Counted from the stretch's first letter, positions 35,033 through 43,959 are shown. The stretch: DNA of 64,000 nucleotides from Mycolicibacterium peregrinum (GCF_001665785.1 NZ_LZSO01000051.1:62001-126000); one strand, 5' to 3'. Program-made: numbers and translations. The notes: generated by a model from the letters alone, not told the origin.

Positions 35033-36175
35033 ATGACCGTCACAACCAACCCCCGGGTACCCGCAGCCGAGCGGATCGCAGTCCGGTGCGTCGACTCCGA
35101 CGTACACCCGATGCCGCGCCGCGGTGAGCTGATCGACTACATCCCGGAACCCTGGCGCAGCAAGTACTTCCTGAGCCACAAGGTCGGCGAGCAGATCTAC
35201 TATGACGCGCCGGACTACGCACACGCCTATGCCATGCGGGTGGACGCTTTCCCGCCAGACGGCGAATTCGCCTGCAGCGATCCAGATATGGCCCTGCGTC
35301 AGCTCATCATGGAGGCCGGCTCCGATATCGCCATCCTCGAGCCGACGCACTCCGAGCACCGGTTGGGCGAGGCCACCGCGGCCTACTGCACCGCGGTCAA
35401 CCTGTGGCTGGCCAATCACTGGCTCGATGGTCACAACAACTGGCACGAGCGCTGGCGCGGATCCATCTGTATCGCGATCGAGGAGCCACAGACGGCGGTG
35501 GCCGAGATCGAGCAATGGGCCGAACACCCCTATATGGCCCAGGTTCTGATGAAGGCTGAACCCCGGCCGTCGTGGGGTGACCCCAAGTATGACCCGATCT
35601 GGGCCGCGGCCACCAAGCACGACATCACCGTGAGCTGCCACCTGTCGCGCGGCGAGTACGAGACCCTCCCGACACCGCCGGTAGGGCTGCCCAGCTACAA
35701 CCACGACTTCATGGTCAGCTACTCACTGCTGGCGGCCAACCAGGTGATGAGCCTGATCTTCGACGGCGTGTTCGACCGATTCCCGACGCTGCGCATCGTA
35801 TTCGTCGAGCATGCATTCACCTGGATCCTGCCGCTCATGTGGCGGATGGATGCCATCTATGCGGCCCGCAAGGGTTGGATAGACATCAAGCGCAAGCCAT
35901 CGGAGTACGTCAAGAACCACATCAAATTCACCACCCAGCCCCTGGACTACCCCGAGGACAAGACCGAGCTGTCCCGAGCGTTCGAGTGGATGGAATGCGA
36001 GAAGATCCTGCTGTATTCCAGCGATTACCCGCACTGGACGTTCGACGACCCCCGCTGGCTGGTCAAGCATCTGCCCGAACACGCCCGTGAGGCCATCATG
36101 TTCCGCAACGGCATCGAGACGTACAAGCTGCCCGAGACCGTTCCGGTCCTCGAGGGACAGGCCCGGGTGTTCTGA
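35033..36175 (+). CDS. Amidohydrolase family 2 metal-dependent hydrolase/decarboxylase
   Basis: A 380-residue protein with the metal-binding DSDVHP motif near residue 23, SCHLSRGE, EHAFTWILPLMWRMD and the C-terminal YSSDYPHWTFDDP with the conserved Asp. It starts with ATG behind GAGGGAGG, 24 bases after the first amidohydrolase. The canonical D-x-H motif is clearer here than in its neighbour, whose equivalent is DASVHV. The two may form a hetero-oligomer or act in sequence; neither can be decided from the sequence. Confidence 0.9.
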   Translation: MTVTTNPRVPAAERIAVRCVDSDVHPMPRRGELIDYIPEPWRSKYFLSHKVGEQIYYDAPDYAHAYAMRVDAFPPDGEFACSDPDMALRQLIMEAGSDIAILEPTHSEHRLGEATAAYCTAVNLWLANHWLDGHNNWHERWRGSICIAIEEPQTAVAEIEQWAEHPYMAQVLMKAEPRPSWGDPKYDPIWAAATKHDITVSCHLSRGEYETLPTPPVGLPSYNHDFMVSYSLLAANQVMSLIFDGVFDRFPTLRIVFVEHAFTWILPLMWRMDAIYAARKGWIDIKRKPSEYVKNHIKFTTQPLDYPEDKTELSRAFEWMECEKILLYSSDYPHWTFDDPRWLVKHLPEHAREAIMFRNGIETYKLPETVPVLEGQARVF

Positions 36176-36606
36176 TGATTCCGGAGGGCAGAAGCGAAGC
36201 GACCGGGGAATCTGTGCCGGAGCCCGAGAAGCGCCCGCGACTCGCGCAGGGACGCGAGCATGTCGTCGCCACTGTCGACGAAATCCCACCCGGCACACAC
36301 AAACTCGTACCGATCGGCCGCCACGGCGTCGGCGTGTACAACGTCAACGGCACGTTCTACGCCATCGCCAACTACTGTCCGCACGAGGGGGGTCCGCTGT
36401 GTTCGGGGCGCGCCCGGGGCCGCACCGTGGTCGACGAGAAAGTGCCCGGCGACGCGGTGATGGTGCGCGACAAGGAGTACATCTACTGCCCCTGGCACCA
36501 ATGGGGTTTCGAGTTGGCAACCGGCACCACCGCGGTGAAGCCGGAATGGAGTATCCGTACCTACCCGGTCCGTGTGGTTGGAGATGATGTGTTGGTGATG
36601 GCCTGA
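36175..36606 (+). CDS. Rieske [2Fe-2S] protein
   Basis: A 143-residue soluble Rieske protein with cluster ligands in YCPHEGGPLC and YCPWHQWGF (Cys-x-His and Cys-x2-His). It starts with ATG on the last base of the amidohydrolase stop (TGATG) and ends on the ATG of the hydrolase gene, so all are coupled. It resembles Rieske ferredoxins of oxygenase systems, yet no Rieske oxygenase alpha subunit is in the window. It may serve the neighbouring amidohydrolases or a distant oxygenase. Confidence 0.92.
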   Translation: MIPEGRSEATGESVPEPEKRPRLAQGREHVVATVDEIPPGTHKLVPIGRHGVGVYNVNGTFYAIANYCPHEGGPLCSGRARGRTVVDEKVPGDAVMVRDKEYIYCPWHQWGFELATGTTAVKPEWSIRTYPVRVVGDDVLVMA

Positions 36607-37514
36607 TGACTGCCGTACTCGGAACCCCCGAGCTCAAGCCCGGCGAGAAGACCATGGAGGTCAACGGCGGCAACGTCGTCTACGAAATCCTCGGCGACAA
36701 GGGAGATTTCATCGCGCTGACTCCCGGTGGCCGGTTCAGCAAGGACATTCCGGGCCTGCGGCCCTTGGCCGAGGCCCTGGTCGAGGGCGGCTACCGGGTG
36801 CTGTTGTGGGACCGGCCGAACTGCGGCAAGTCCGATGTGCAGTTCTACGGGCAGAGCGAATCACATATGCGGGCCGAGACTCTGTACCGGCTGATCACCG
36901 CGCTCGACATCGGGCCGTGCTTCATCCTCGGCGGCTCCGGTGGGGCGCGAGATTCGATGCTGACGACGATGCTCTATCCCGAGATCGTGCGAAAGCTGGT
37001 GGTGTGGAACATCGTCGGCGGTGTGTACGGGTCGTTCGTACTCGGCGGCCACTACGTGACCCCGAGTATCCTGGCGGTCCGCGGGCTGGGCATCGAGGGA
37101 TTGCTGAACGTGCCCGAGTGGCGGGAACGGATCACGGAGAACCCCGCGAACCGGGAGCGCCTACTAGACCTCGACGCCGATGAGTTCCTGAAAGTCATGC
37201 TGCGGTGGCTAAATGCGTTCGTGTCGAAACCCGGACAGACCATTCCCGGTGTTCCCGATGAGATGTTCGACAACATCACCGTTCCCACCCTGATCATCCG
37301 TGGTGGTGAAAACGACTGGGATCACCCCAAGCGCACCTCACTTGAAGTCAGCTGCCTGATCAAAGGTTCCGAGTTGATCGACCCGCCCTGGCCCGAGGAC
37401 GCCTGGGAGCGTGCCGGCGAGAGATTCGCCCAAAGCGGCGGTAAGACGTTCTGCCTGTTCGACACCTGGGTGCAGGCGGCCCCGGCAATCATCGACTTCC
37501 TGAGGTCCTCGTGA
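36606..37514 (+). CDS. Alpha/beta-fold hydrolase
   Basis: A 302-residue alpha/beta hydrolase with the oxyanion-region LTPGG, the strand-turn LLWDRPNCGKSD and nucleophile elbow GGSGGA. DRPNCGKSD resembles the corresponding segment of C-C bond hydrolases and epoxide hydrolases. It is the last gene of the amidohydrolase-Rieske operon; its stop codon lies inside the terminator palindrome at 37511-37534. Confidence 0.88.
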   Translation: MTAVLGTPELKPGEKTMEVNGGNVVYEILGDKGDFIALTPGGRFSKDIPGLRPLAEALVEGGYRVLLWDRPNCGKSDVQFYGQSESHMRAETLYRLITALDIGPCFILGGSGGARDSMLTTMLYPEIVRKLVVWNIVGGVYGSFVLGGHYVTPSILAVRGLGIEGLLNVPEWRERITENPANRERLLDLDADEFLKVMLRWLNAFVSKPGQTIPGVPDEMFDNITVPTLIIRGGENDWDHPKRTSLEVSCLIKGSELIDPPWPEDAWERAGERFAQSGGKTFCLFDTWVQAAPAIIDFLRSS

Positions 37515-37534
37515 CGGTACCGCCGTACCGTCAC
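37511..37534. terminator. Perfect 10-bp palindrome between convergent genes
   Basis: GTGACGGTAC, a CGCC loop, then GTACCGTCAC. The left arm contains the stop codon of the hydrolase gene and the right arm the stop of the minus-strand gene, so one hairpin could end both transcripts. There is no T-tract, as is usual in mycobacteria. Confidence 0.8.
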
Positions 37535-38004
37535 ACCGTCCGGATGTGCACCTCGCAGTTCAACGAAGCCTCGAGGGCTGTGTGGACGCGGCTTTCGGGG
37601 ATGCGGGCCAGATCGGCTTTGTCCAGGGTCACCGTCACCACGTCCCAGCCTTCTCCGTCGACGGTCCGCTCGATGTCACCGGTGAGGCCGAACCCGGCCA
37701 GCACACCCCGGACATCCTCATCGGTGCCGCGGCTGACGAATGTGACCACCCCTGCCGCGGGGCTGGTGCCAAACGCCTTGGCGCACAGGTCCATCGCAAT
37801 GGCCTGCAGCTCTGGCGCGTCGTCCCCGGCGATCAGCACCTCGACCTCGCGGCGATGGGCGGGCAGTTCGGCGAGCTGGTTGTCCAGCACCTCGGCCCCC
37901 CGGTCGCCCAGCAACTCACGAAGCGTTGCCATGCCGTCGGACAGCTGTTCCGCACCGAGCTCACCAGCCGGGTCGACTCCGACGCGCACCACCGCAGTTC
38001 TCAT
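37531..38004 (-). CDS. Conserved hypothetical protein
   Basis: A 157-residue soluble protein that I do not recognise. The start is taken at ATG 38004 (MRTAVVRVGVDPAGELG), which leaves a 33-base divergent promoter to the NuoF-like gene. It is rich in Asp, Glu, Val and Ala and has no membrane segment or cysteine cluster motif. The REVEVLIAGDDAPELQAIAMDLC segment suggests an alternating alpha/beta fold. Divergence from the NuoF-ferredoxin unit may indicate joint expression. Confidence 0.75.
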   Translation of the reverse strand: MRTAVVRVGVDPAGELGAEQLSDGMATLRELLGDRGAEVLDNQLAELPAHRREVEVLIAGDDAPELQAIAMDLCAKAFGTSPAAGVVTFVSRGTDEDVRGVLAGFGLTGDIERTVDGEGWDVVTVTLDKADLARIPESRVHTALEASLNCEVHIRTV

Positions 38005-38037
38005 GCCGGTAAGCCTAACCGGGGACGGGATGTGACC

Positions 38038-39327
38038 ATGACAGCCGAACTCAGCGTCGCGGTATGGCCGGGAATCACCCCGCGTCTGCTCCGCGACCGG
38101 CCGGAGAGCCTGGCGGAGTACCAGCAGTCCGGAGGCTATGGCGCCCTTGCCGATACCGATCACCTACTGGCCGAGGTTCAGGCCAGCGGGCTGCTGGGCC
38201 GGGGTGGCGCGGCCTTTCCGTTGGCGGTGAAACTGCAGACGGTGCGCGACAACGGGCGGGACGCCTCAGGCACGGTCGTGATCGCCAACGGCGAAGAGGG
38301 CGAGCCGGCCTCGATCAAAGACCGCTGGTTGCTGCGCAACCGCCCGCATGCCGTGCTGGACGGCCTGCGGCTCGCTGCCGGGATTGTCGGCGCCGACCGC
38401 GCCGTCGTGTACGTATCGGATTCGGCAGCCGCCGACAGTGTCGAGCGCGCGCTCGATGAGCTCCCACGCGAGCTGGCCGGGGTGACAATCGAATTACTCA
38501 CCGTCGCACCGGGATACGTCGCAGGCGAGGAAACCGCTGCGGTACACGTGGTCAACGGCGGACCAGCCAAGCCGACCGACAAGCCCCCACGCCCGTTCGA
38601 GGAAGGGGTGGACGGGAAGCCGACACTGATCAGCAATGTCGAGACGCTGGCACACCTGGCCTACCTCCACCAGCACGGCGCGAGGGCGTTCCGGGAGTTG
38701 GGCACCGAGGCTTCACCGGGAACCTTCCTGGCCACGATCACCGGTGCCGGACGGGCACCTGCACTGTACGAGCTTCCACACGGCATCGCGTTCGCCGATC
38801 TGCTGACCCTGCACGGGGTGTCCCCCGACAATGTCCGCGGGGTGCTGATGGGTGGGTACTTCGCCGGACTGGTCAACCGTGACATCGTCGGAGCCACCCT
38901 GGATCACGAGTCCGTGCGGGCGCTGAACAGCGGGTTGGGCTGCGGCGCGATCGGCATCCTCACCGAGGACTGTCCGGTGGCGGTCGCCGCGTCGGTGCTG
39001 GCCTACTTCGACCGGGAGAACGCGGGCCAGTGCGGGTCGTGCTTCAACGGGACTGCCGCGATGGCAGCGGTTGCCGTCGGACTTCGCGATGGCAACGCCA
39101 CCCAGGACGATCTCGATCGGCTCAAGCGGTGGTCGGTGGTGCTGCGGGGCCGCGGCGCCTGCGCGACGCTCGACGGCGCGGCCAATGTGGCAGCCAGCCT
39201 GCTGGCCCAGTTCCCCGATCAGGTGCAGAGCCACCTCGAAAATGGCTGTCAGACGTGCCGTTCCGCTGCTTTCACCGCTGCGCGGCCGTACGAAGTGGAG
39301 TCCGTGGAGGCGGTGGTGGCGGTATGA
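38038..39327 (+). CDS. NuoF-like NADH-binding flavoprotein (51-kDa subunit family)
   Basis: A 429-residue stand-alone homologue of the NADH:quinone oxidoreductase 51-kDa subunit. It has the FMN/NADH motifs GRGGAAFP and NGEEGEPASIKDR, an SLBB-type middle domain and a C-terminal iron-sulfur region (QCGSCFNG, RGACATLDG) that departs from the canonical CxxCxxC. No other Nuo subunits are present. It overlaps the following ferredoxin gene by four bases, so it probably passes electrons from NADH to ferredoxin and then to P450s. The start is ATG 38038; GTG 38032 is possible. Confidence 0.9.
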   Translation: MTAELSVAVWPGITPRLLRDRPESLAEYQQSGGYGALADTDHLLAEVQASGLLGRGGAAFPLAVKLQTVRDNGRDASGTVVIANGEEGEPASIKDRWLLRNRPHAVLDGLRLAAGIVGADRAVVYVSDSAAADSVERALDELPRELAGVTIELLTVAPGYVAGEETAAVHVVNGGPAKPTDKPPRPFEEGVDGKPTLISNVETLAHLAYLHQHGARAFRELGTEASPGTFLATITGAGRAPALYELPHGIAFADLLTLHGVSPDNVRGVLMGGYFAGLVNRDIVGATLDHESVRALNSGLGCGAIGILTEDCPVAVAASVLAYFDRENAGQCGSCFNGTAAMAAVAVGLRDGNATQDDLDRLKRWSVVLRGRGACATLDGAANVAASLLAQFPDQVQSHLENGCQTCRSAAFTAARPYEVESVEAVVAV

Positions 39328-39545
39328 AGGTCAAGCTCGATCGCACGCTGTGCGATGGCTTCGGATTGTGCGCCAAGCACGCACCGGAGTACTTCCCGCT
39401 GGACGACTGGGGCTACGCCTCACTTCGGGGCGACGGCAACATCCCCGAAGCCGACGAGGACGCGGTGCGACGTGCCCTGCTGGACTGCCCGGTGCACGCG
39501 ATCATCGAATTGAAAGAAACGCGGGCCGAGCGCGAGGCGGGTTGA
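39324..39545 (+). CDS. Ferredoxin, [3Fe-4S]/atypical P450-partner type
   Basis: A 73-residue ferredoxin whose ATG overlaps the NuoF-like stop (ATGA). Its cluster motif is CDGFGLC...CPVHA, with Phe where a fourth cysteine would be. Together with the flavoprotein it forms a two-gene NADH-to-ferredoxin module. It is the only one of the four ferredoxins here next to a reductase-like gene rather than a P450. Confidence 0.92.
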   Translation: MKVKLDRTLCDGFGLCAKHAPEYFPLDDWGYASLRGDGNIPEADEDAVRRALLDCPVHAIIELKETRAEREAG

Positions 39546-39638
39546 CCCGGCTCGAATCCGTAGAGGCTGGATCACCGATCCCGGAAACTGGTAACGTGAT
39601 TCTCCGCACAGAATAACCCGCTTACCACCGGAGTCGAG

Positions 39639-41294
39639 TTGTCACAGATACCGGGACGTCCGCTCCCGACGGTCACCACGCTCAACGAGTACTTCTGGAC
39701 CGCGGGCGCCGACGGGGTGCTGCGAATCCAGGAGTGCCAGGACTGCAGCGCCCTCATCCACCCGCCACAGCCGGTATGCCGGTACTGCCGCAGCCGCAAC
39801 ATGGGCGTGCGTGACGTGTCCGGGCGCGGATCGCTCGCCGGGTTCACCGTCAATCACCGTTTCGGGTTCCCCGATCTGCCGCCGCCGTACGTGGTGGCCG
39901 AGGTGGCCATCGCCGAGGACCCCCGGGTCCGGCTGACGACCAACATCGTCGATTGCGATTCCGAGGACCTCAAGCTCGGAATGCCCGTCGAGGTCGAATT
40001 CCAGCAGATCGAGGATGTCTGGCTGCCCCTTTTCAAGCCGTCGTCCGACACCACCTCAACCCCGCCGGTCGCCGAACCCGTCGCGCCCCAGGACGTCGCC
40101 AAGTACGTCCGGCCGATGCTGACCAAGGAGAAGTTCGAGGATCACTCGGCCATCACCGGGATCGGGATGTCCAAGATCGGTCGTCGACAGATGGTGCCGC
40201 CCCTGGCACTCACGATCGACGCCGCCGAAAAAGCGGTCGCCGATGCCGGTTTGACGTTCGACGACATCGACGGGCTGTCCACCTACCCGGGCCTGGCAAT
40301 CGCCGGTATGGGCGAAGGCGGCGTGAGCGCACTGGAGGGCGCGCTCGGGCTCCGGCCGACCTGGATCAACGGCGGCATGGACACCTTCGGGCCGGGCGGC
40401 TCGGTGATCGCGGCGATGATGGCAGTGGCCACCGGTATGGCGCGCCACGTGCTGTGCTTCCGCACGCTGTGGGAAGCGACGTTCGGCCAGCTGGTCAAGG
40501 AGGGCAAGATGTCCCCTCCGATGGGCGGCCGCAGCGACAACTGGCAGCATCCGTTCGGGTCCACCTCGGCGGCACACACGTTGGCGCAGAACGCCGGCCG
40601 TCACTTCGACCGGTACGGCACCACGCGGGAGACCCTCGGCTGGATCGCGCTCAACCAGCGCGCCAATGCCGCGCTGAACCCGACCGCCATCTACCGCGAT
40701 CCGTTGACCATGGACGACTACCTGTCGGCCCGCATGATCACCACGCCGTTCGGCCTCTACGACTGCGATGTGCCGTGTGACGGTGCGGTCGCCGTCATCG
40801 TCTCGGCCATAGACGCCGCGCGCGACCTGCCCAAACCGCCGATCCTGTTCGAGGCCGTCGGCACCCAGATCATCGAACGGCTCGACTGGGACCAGACCAC
40901 CCTCACCCACGAGCCTCAGGTGCTGGGTCAGAGTGCACATATGTGGTCGCGAACCTCGTTGCGGCCCAGCGATGTCGACGTGGCCGAGCTCTACGACGGG
41001 TTCAGCTTCAACTGCCTGTCCTGGCTGGAGGGGCTGGGCTTCTGCGGCATCGGCGAGGCCAAGGACTTCCTCGACGGCGGTCACAACATCGCCCGCGACG
41101 GCATCATCCCGCTCAACACCCACGGCGGGCAGCTCTCGCACGGCCGTACCCACGGCATGGGGCTGATCCACGAGGCCGTCACGCAGTTGCGCGGTGAGGC
41201 CGGCGAACGTCAGGTCAAGGATGCGCGCGTCGCCGTGGCCAGCAGCGGCGGCCTGACCCCCAGCGGCGTGCTGCTCATGCGCAGGGACGACTGA
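39639..41294 (+). CDS. Natural fusion of DUF35/OB-fold protein and thiolase-like lipid-transfer protein
   Basis: A 551-residue two-domain protein starting with TTG at 39639, behind GGAG. Residues 1-150 are a DUF35 protein with a rubredoxin-like zinc ribbon (Cys33, 36, 47, 50) and an OB fold. From about 170 it is an SCP2-thiolase/Ltp2-like domain (SAITGIGMSKIGRR ... AELYDGFSFNCLSWLEGLGF ... NTHGGQLSHGRTHG). In steroid side-chain degradation, separate Ltp2 and ChsH2-DUF35 proteins form a retro-aldolase; here both parts are one chain. A retro-aldol or thiolytic step on an acyl-CoA is the likely role. Confidence 0.9.
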   Translation: MSQIPGRPLPTVTTLNEYFWTAGADGVLRIQECQDCSALIHPPQPVCRYCRSRNMGVRDVSGRGSLAGFTVNHRFGFPDLPPPYVVAEVAIAEDPRVRLTTNIVDCDSEDLKLGMPVEVEFQQIEDVWLPLFKPSSDTTSTPPVAEPVAPQDVAKYVRPMLTKEKFEDHSAITGIGMSKIGRRQMVPPLALTIDAAEKAVADAGLTFDDIDGLSTYPGLAIAGMGEGGVSALEGALGLRPTWINGGMDTFGPGGSVIAAMMAVATGMARHVLCFRTLWEATFGQLVKEGKMSPPMGGRSDNWQHPFGSTSAAHTLAQNAGRHFDRYGTTRETLGWIALNQRANAALNPTAIYRDPLTMDDYLSARMITTPFGLYDCDVPCDGAVAVIVSAIDAARDLPKPPILFEAVGTQIIERLDWDQTTLTHEPQVLGQSAHMWSRTSLRPSDVDVAELYDGFSFNCLSWLEGLGFCGIGEAKDFLDGGHNIARDGIIPLNTHGGQLSHGRTHGMGLIHEAVTQLRGEAGERQVKDARVAVASSGGLTPSGVLLMRRDD

Positions 41295-41310
41295 ACGACA
41301 TGCGCACCCC

Positions 41311-42204
41311 ATGAGTAAGACAGTTCCGCACCCCAGAGTGGTGATGGTCGACGGAGTCCCGATGTCGGCCCTGGTCGCCGAGTCCCCCGACCCACGGGCC
41401 GTCGTCGTCGCATTGCACGGCGGCGCCACCACGTCGGCCTACTTCGACTGCCCGGGCCACCCGGAGCTGTCCCTGTTGCGGACCGCAGTCGGCCAGGGGT
41501 ACACCGTGGTCGCGCTGGACCGCCCCGGCTACGGTGCATCGGCGGCCTACCCGGACGCCATGGCACGACCCGAACAGCGGGTCGCGTTGGCGTTCGGGGC
41601 AATCCAGCGGATCACCGGTGCCGCTGACCTGTTCGTACTCGGCCATTCGATGGGCTGCGAATTGGCCCTGCACCTGGCCGTCCAGCGGCCCGAGGTGATC
41701 GGGGTGTCCCTGGCCGGCACCGGCCGTCGGTATCACCCGGCCGCTCAGGAGTTGCTCAAGGACGCCTCACCGGTGAACCGGCCGCGTGGCCTGCGCGAGC
41801 TGCTGTGGGAGCCGGCCCGTCTCTACCCGCCGGATGTGATCGGCGCCGGCTTGTCCGCAGGCGGCACCGCCTACGAGGGCGATGTCGTCAAAACCTGGTC
41901 ACGGCAGGAGTTTCCGGCGCTGGCCGGACAGACGACCGTGCCCGTGCAGTTCCTCGCCGGCGAGTTCGAGAACGTCTGGCAGTCAGACCCCGAGGCACTG
42001 GCCGCCATCGGCGCGATGTTCACCGTCTCGCCGCGGGTCGAGACCGGCGAACTGTCCGACAGCGGGCACAACCTCAGCGTGGGGCTGACCGCAGCTACCT
42101 ATCACCGCAGGGTGCTGTCGTTCGCTGATGAGTGCGTGGCCAACCGTGGCGTCGCGCCGGCGAAAGGCACTGTGAATACCGAACTGGAAGTGGAGGCAGG
42201 TTGA
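41311..42204 (+). CDS. Alpha/beta-fold hydrolase
   Basis: A 297-residue hydrolase with oxyanion HGGATTS, LDRPGYGAS, the nucleophile elbow GHSMGC and a late His in SDSGHNLS, giving a plausible Ser-His-acid triad. It lies 16 bases after the DUF35-thiolase gene and overlaps the next gene in TGATG, so it is in the same operon. It could be an esterase, a thioesterase or a C-C hydrolase; the sequence does not decide. Confidence 0.88.
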   Translation: MSKTVPHPRVVMVDGVPMSALVAESPDPRAVVVALHGGATTSAYFDCPGHPELSLLRTAVGQGYTVVALDRPGYGASAAYPDAMARPEQRVALAFGAIQRITGAADLFVLGHSMGCELALHLAVQRPEVIGVSLAGTGRRYHPAAQELLKDASPVNRPRGLRELLWEPARLYPPDVIGAGLSAGGTAYEGDVVKTWSRQEFPALAGQTTVPVQFLAGEFENVWQSDPEALAAIGAMFTVSPRVETGELSDSGHNLSVGLTAATYHRRVLSFADECVANRGVAPAKGTVNTELEVEAG

Positions 42205-43022
42205 TGCGAGTCGGATTTATCGGGCTGGGCAGCCAAGGGGCACCGATGGCCCGGCGGATCGTCGAAGGCGGATTCGAGACCACCCTGTGGGCCCGGCGTG
42301 CGGCCTCCCTGGAACCGTTCGCCGACACCGGGGCCAAGACCGCGGGCTCCCCTGCCGAATTGGCTGCCGCCAGCGACCTGGTGTGCCTGTGCGTAGTGGG
42401 CGACGACGACGTCCGTCAGGTGCTCGACGGCGAGACAGGCGTGCTGGCCGGACTGGCCCCGGGCGGCGTCGTCGCCATTCACTCGACCGTGCACCCCGAC
42501 ACCTGCCGCGAGATCGCGGAAAAGGCCGCCGCCCAGGGAATCACCGTCATCGACGCCCCGGTGAGCGGTGGCGAGCCTGCCGCCTCCGCCGGCACCCTGC
42601 TGGTGATGGTCGGCGGCGACGAGGAGGTCGTCGAGCGGGTGCGTCCGGTGTTCGCCACCTACGCCGACCCGATCGTGCACCTGGGCGGCGTCGGCGCCGG
42701 CCAGGTCGCCAAGATCCTGAACAACCTGCTGTTCAGCGCCAACCTGGGCGCGGCCATGAGCGCGCTGGAACTCGGTGAGGCGCTGGGCGTTCCGCGTCAG
42801 GCGTTGTGCGAGGTGATCACGCGCGGTTCGGCCACCAGCAAGGCGCTCAACAGCATCGCGATGTTCGGCGGGACGTTGGACAGCCTGGCGCCGATCGCCG
42901 GCGCGCTGCTGCAGAAGGACTGCAGGCATGCCGCCAGCCTGGCCGACGATGCCTCAGCTCCCCAGGGGGCAGTGTTCGATGCCGCCGACAACGCCCTGGC
43001 CATCATGAACCATCCCCGCTGA
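42204..43022 (+). CDS. Beta-hydroxyacid dehydrogenase (HIBADH/GarR family), copy 1
   Basis: A 272-residue NAD(P)-dependent enzyme of the 3-hydroxyisobutyrate dehydrogenase family. The Rossmann motif is GFIGLGSQGAPMARRI, the substrate motif DAPVSGGEPAA and the catalytic Lys is in GQVAKILNNLL. It starts on the last base of the preceding stop and ends on the start of copy 2 (TGATG). Family members oxidise beta-hydroxyacids or reduce semialdehydes. Confidence 0.92.
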   Translation: MRVGFIGLGSQGAPMARRIVEGGFETTLWARRAASLEPFADTGAKTAGSPAELAAASDLVCLCVVGDDDVRQVLDGETGVLAGLAPGGVVAIHSTVHPDTCREIAEKAAAQGITVIDAPVSGGEPAASAGTLLVMVGGDEEVVERVRPVFATYADPIVHLGGVGAGQVAKILNNLLFSANLGAAMSALELGEALGVPRQALCEVITRGSATSKALNSIAMFGGTLDSLAPIAGALLQKDCRHAASLADDASAPQGAVFDAADNALAIMNHPR

Positions 43023-43810
43023 TGCGCGTCGGTTTCATCGGGGCAGGCCGGATGGGCGCACCGATGGTGCGCCGCCTGGCGGGTGCCGGGCACCACGTGC
43101 GGGCACTGGGCCGCGACGACGAGAAGCGCGCTGCGGTGGCCGAACTCGGCGCCGAGCCGGTGAGCTCACCACTCGCGGCAGCGTCGGGCGCCGACGTGAC
43201 GATCGTCTGCGTGTTCACCGACGAGCAGGTGCGGGAACTCTGCCCGGATCTGCTCGACGAGATGCCGGAAGGGTCGGCGCTCGTGCTGCACACCACCGGC
43301 AGCCCTCGCACCGCCGAGGCCCTCGCCGAGCGCGGGGCCGCGCGGGGCATCGCCGTCATCGACGCTCCGGTCAGCGGCGGACCGCATGACATCGCGGCCG
43401 GGACCGTCACGGTGTTCGCCGGTGGTGACGCCGACGCGGTGGCCCGCGCCCGTGAGGTGCTGACGGCCTATGCCGATCCGGTATTGCACGTCGGCCCGGT
43501 CGGTGCCGGGCAGCGGGTGAAGCTGGTGAACAACGCGTTGTTCGCCGCGCAGATCGGCGCCGTGGCCGAGGGCGTGCGGCTGGGCGACCGGCTTGGCATC
43601 GACGAGGCGACACTGCTGACCGCCCTTACGCACGGCAGTGCGGCAAGCCGCGCCCTTGGCGGTATCGCCGCCACCGGCTCGGCCGACGCCTTCATCGAGC
43701 GAGTCGGCGAATTCATCGGCAAAGACGTCGCCGTGGTCCGCAGGACAGCCTCTGAGCTGGACAGCGACCTTGGCCGGCTCGAGGCACTCCTCGACGCTGC
43801 CATCAGGTAA
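43022..43810 (+). CDS. Beta-hydroxyacid dehydrogenase (HIBADH/GarR family), copy 2
   Basis: A 262-residue homologue of the preceding gene (GFIGAGRMGAPMVRRL, DAPVSGGPHDI, catalytic Lys in GQRVKLVNNALF). The two are moderately similar throughout and start-stop coupled, so they look like an old tandem duplication. They may form a heteromer or act on two stereoisomers. It is the last gene before the next P450 promoter. Confidence 0.92.
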   Translation: MRVGFIGAGRMGAPMVRRLAGAGHHVRALGRDDEKRAAVAELGAEPVSSPLAAASGADVTIVCVFTDEQVRELCPDLLDEMPEGSALVLHTTGSPRTAEALAERGAARGIAVIDAPVSGGPHDIAAGTVTVFAGGDADAVARAREVLTAYADPVLHVGPVGAGQRVKLVNNALFAAQIGAVAEGVRLGDRLGIDEATLLTALTHGSAASRALGGIAATGSADAFIERVGEFIGKDVAVVRRTASELDSDLGRLEALLDAAIR

Positions 43811-43875
43811 CCCAAACGGACATCACGACCTGATCAGCACCTATTTTGTGCTTTTCAAACACTCTCAACAGAGTT

Positions 43876-43892
43876 ACTGTTAGCGTTACAGT
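43876..43892. promoter_or_regulatory. Possible operator before the P450-ferredoxin-hydrolase operon
   Basis: ACTGTTAGCGTTACAGT has six of eight symmetric pairs and lies 67 bases upstream of the P450 start at 43960. TTACAGTT also occurs (reversed) in the region before the P450 at 53902. Evidence is modest. Confidence 0.35.
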
Positions 43893-43959
43893 TCAACAGT
43901 TTCCCGTAACGCGTCACGACACTTCCGGCCCAGCCCGCCGCGAAGGAGGAGCCAGCCCA

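Noticed and set aside
39586..39602. ATTCTCCGCACAGAAT-like inverted repeat before the DUF35-thiolase gene
   Set aside because: The half-sites face the opposite way from the GAGAAY-N3-RTTCTC sites, so it does not belong to that set.
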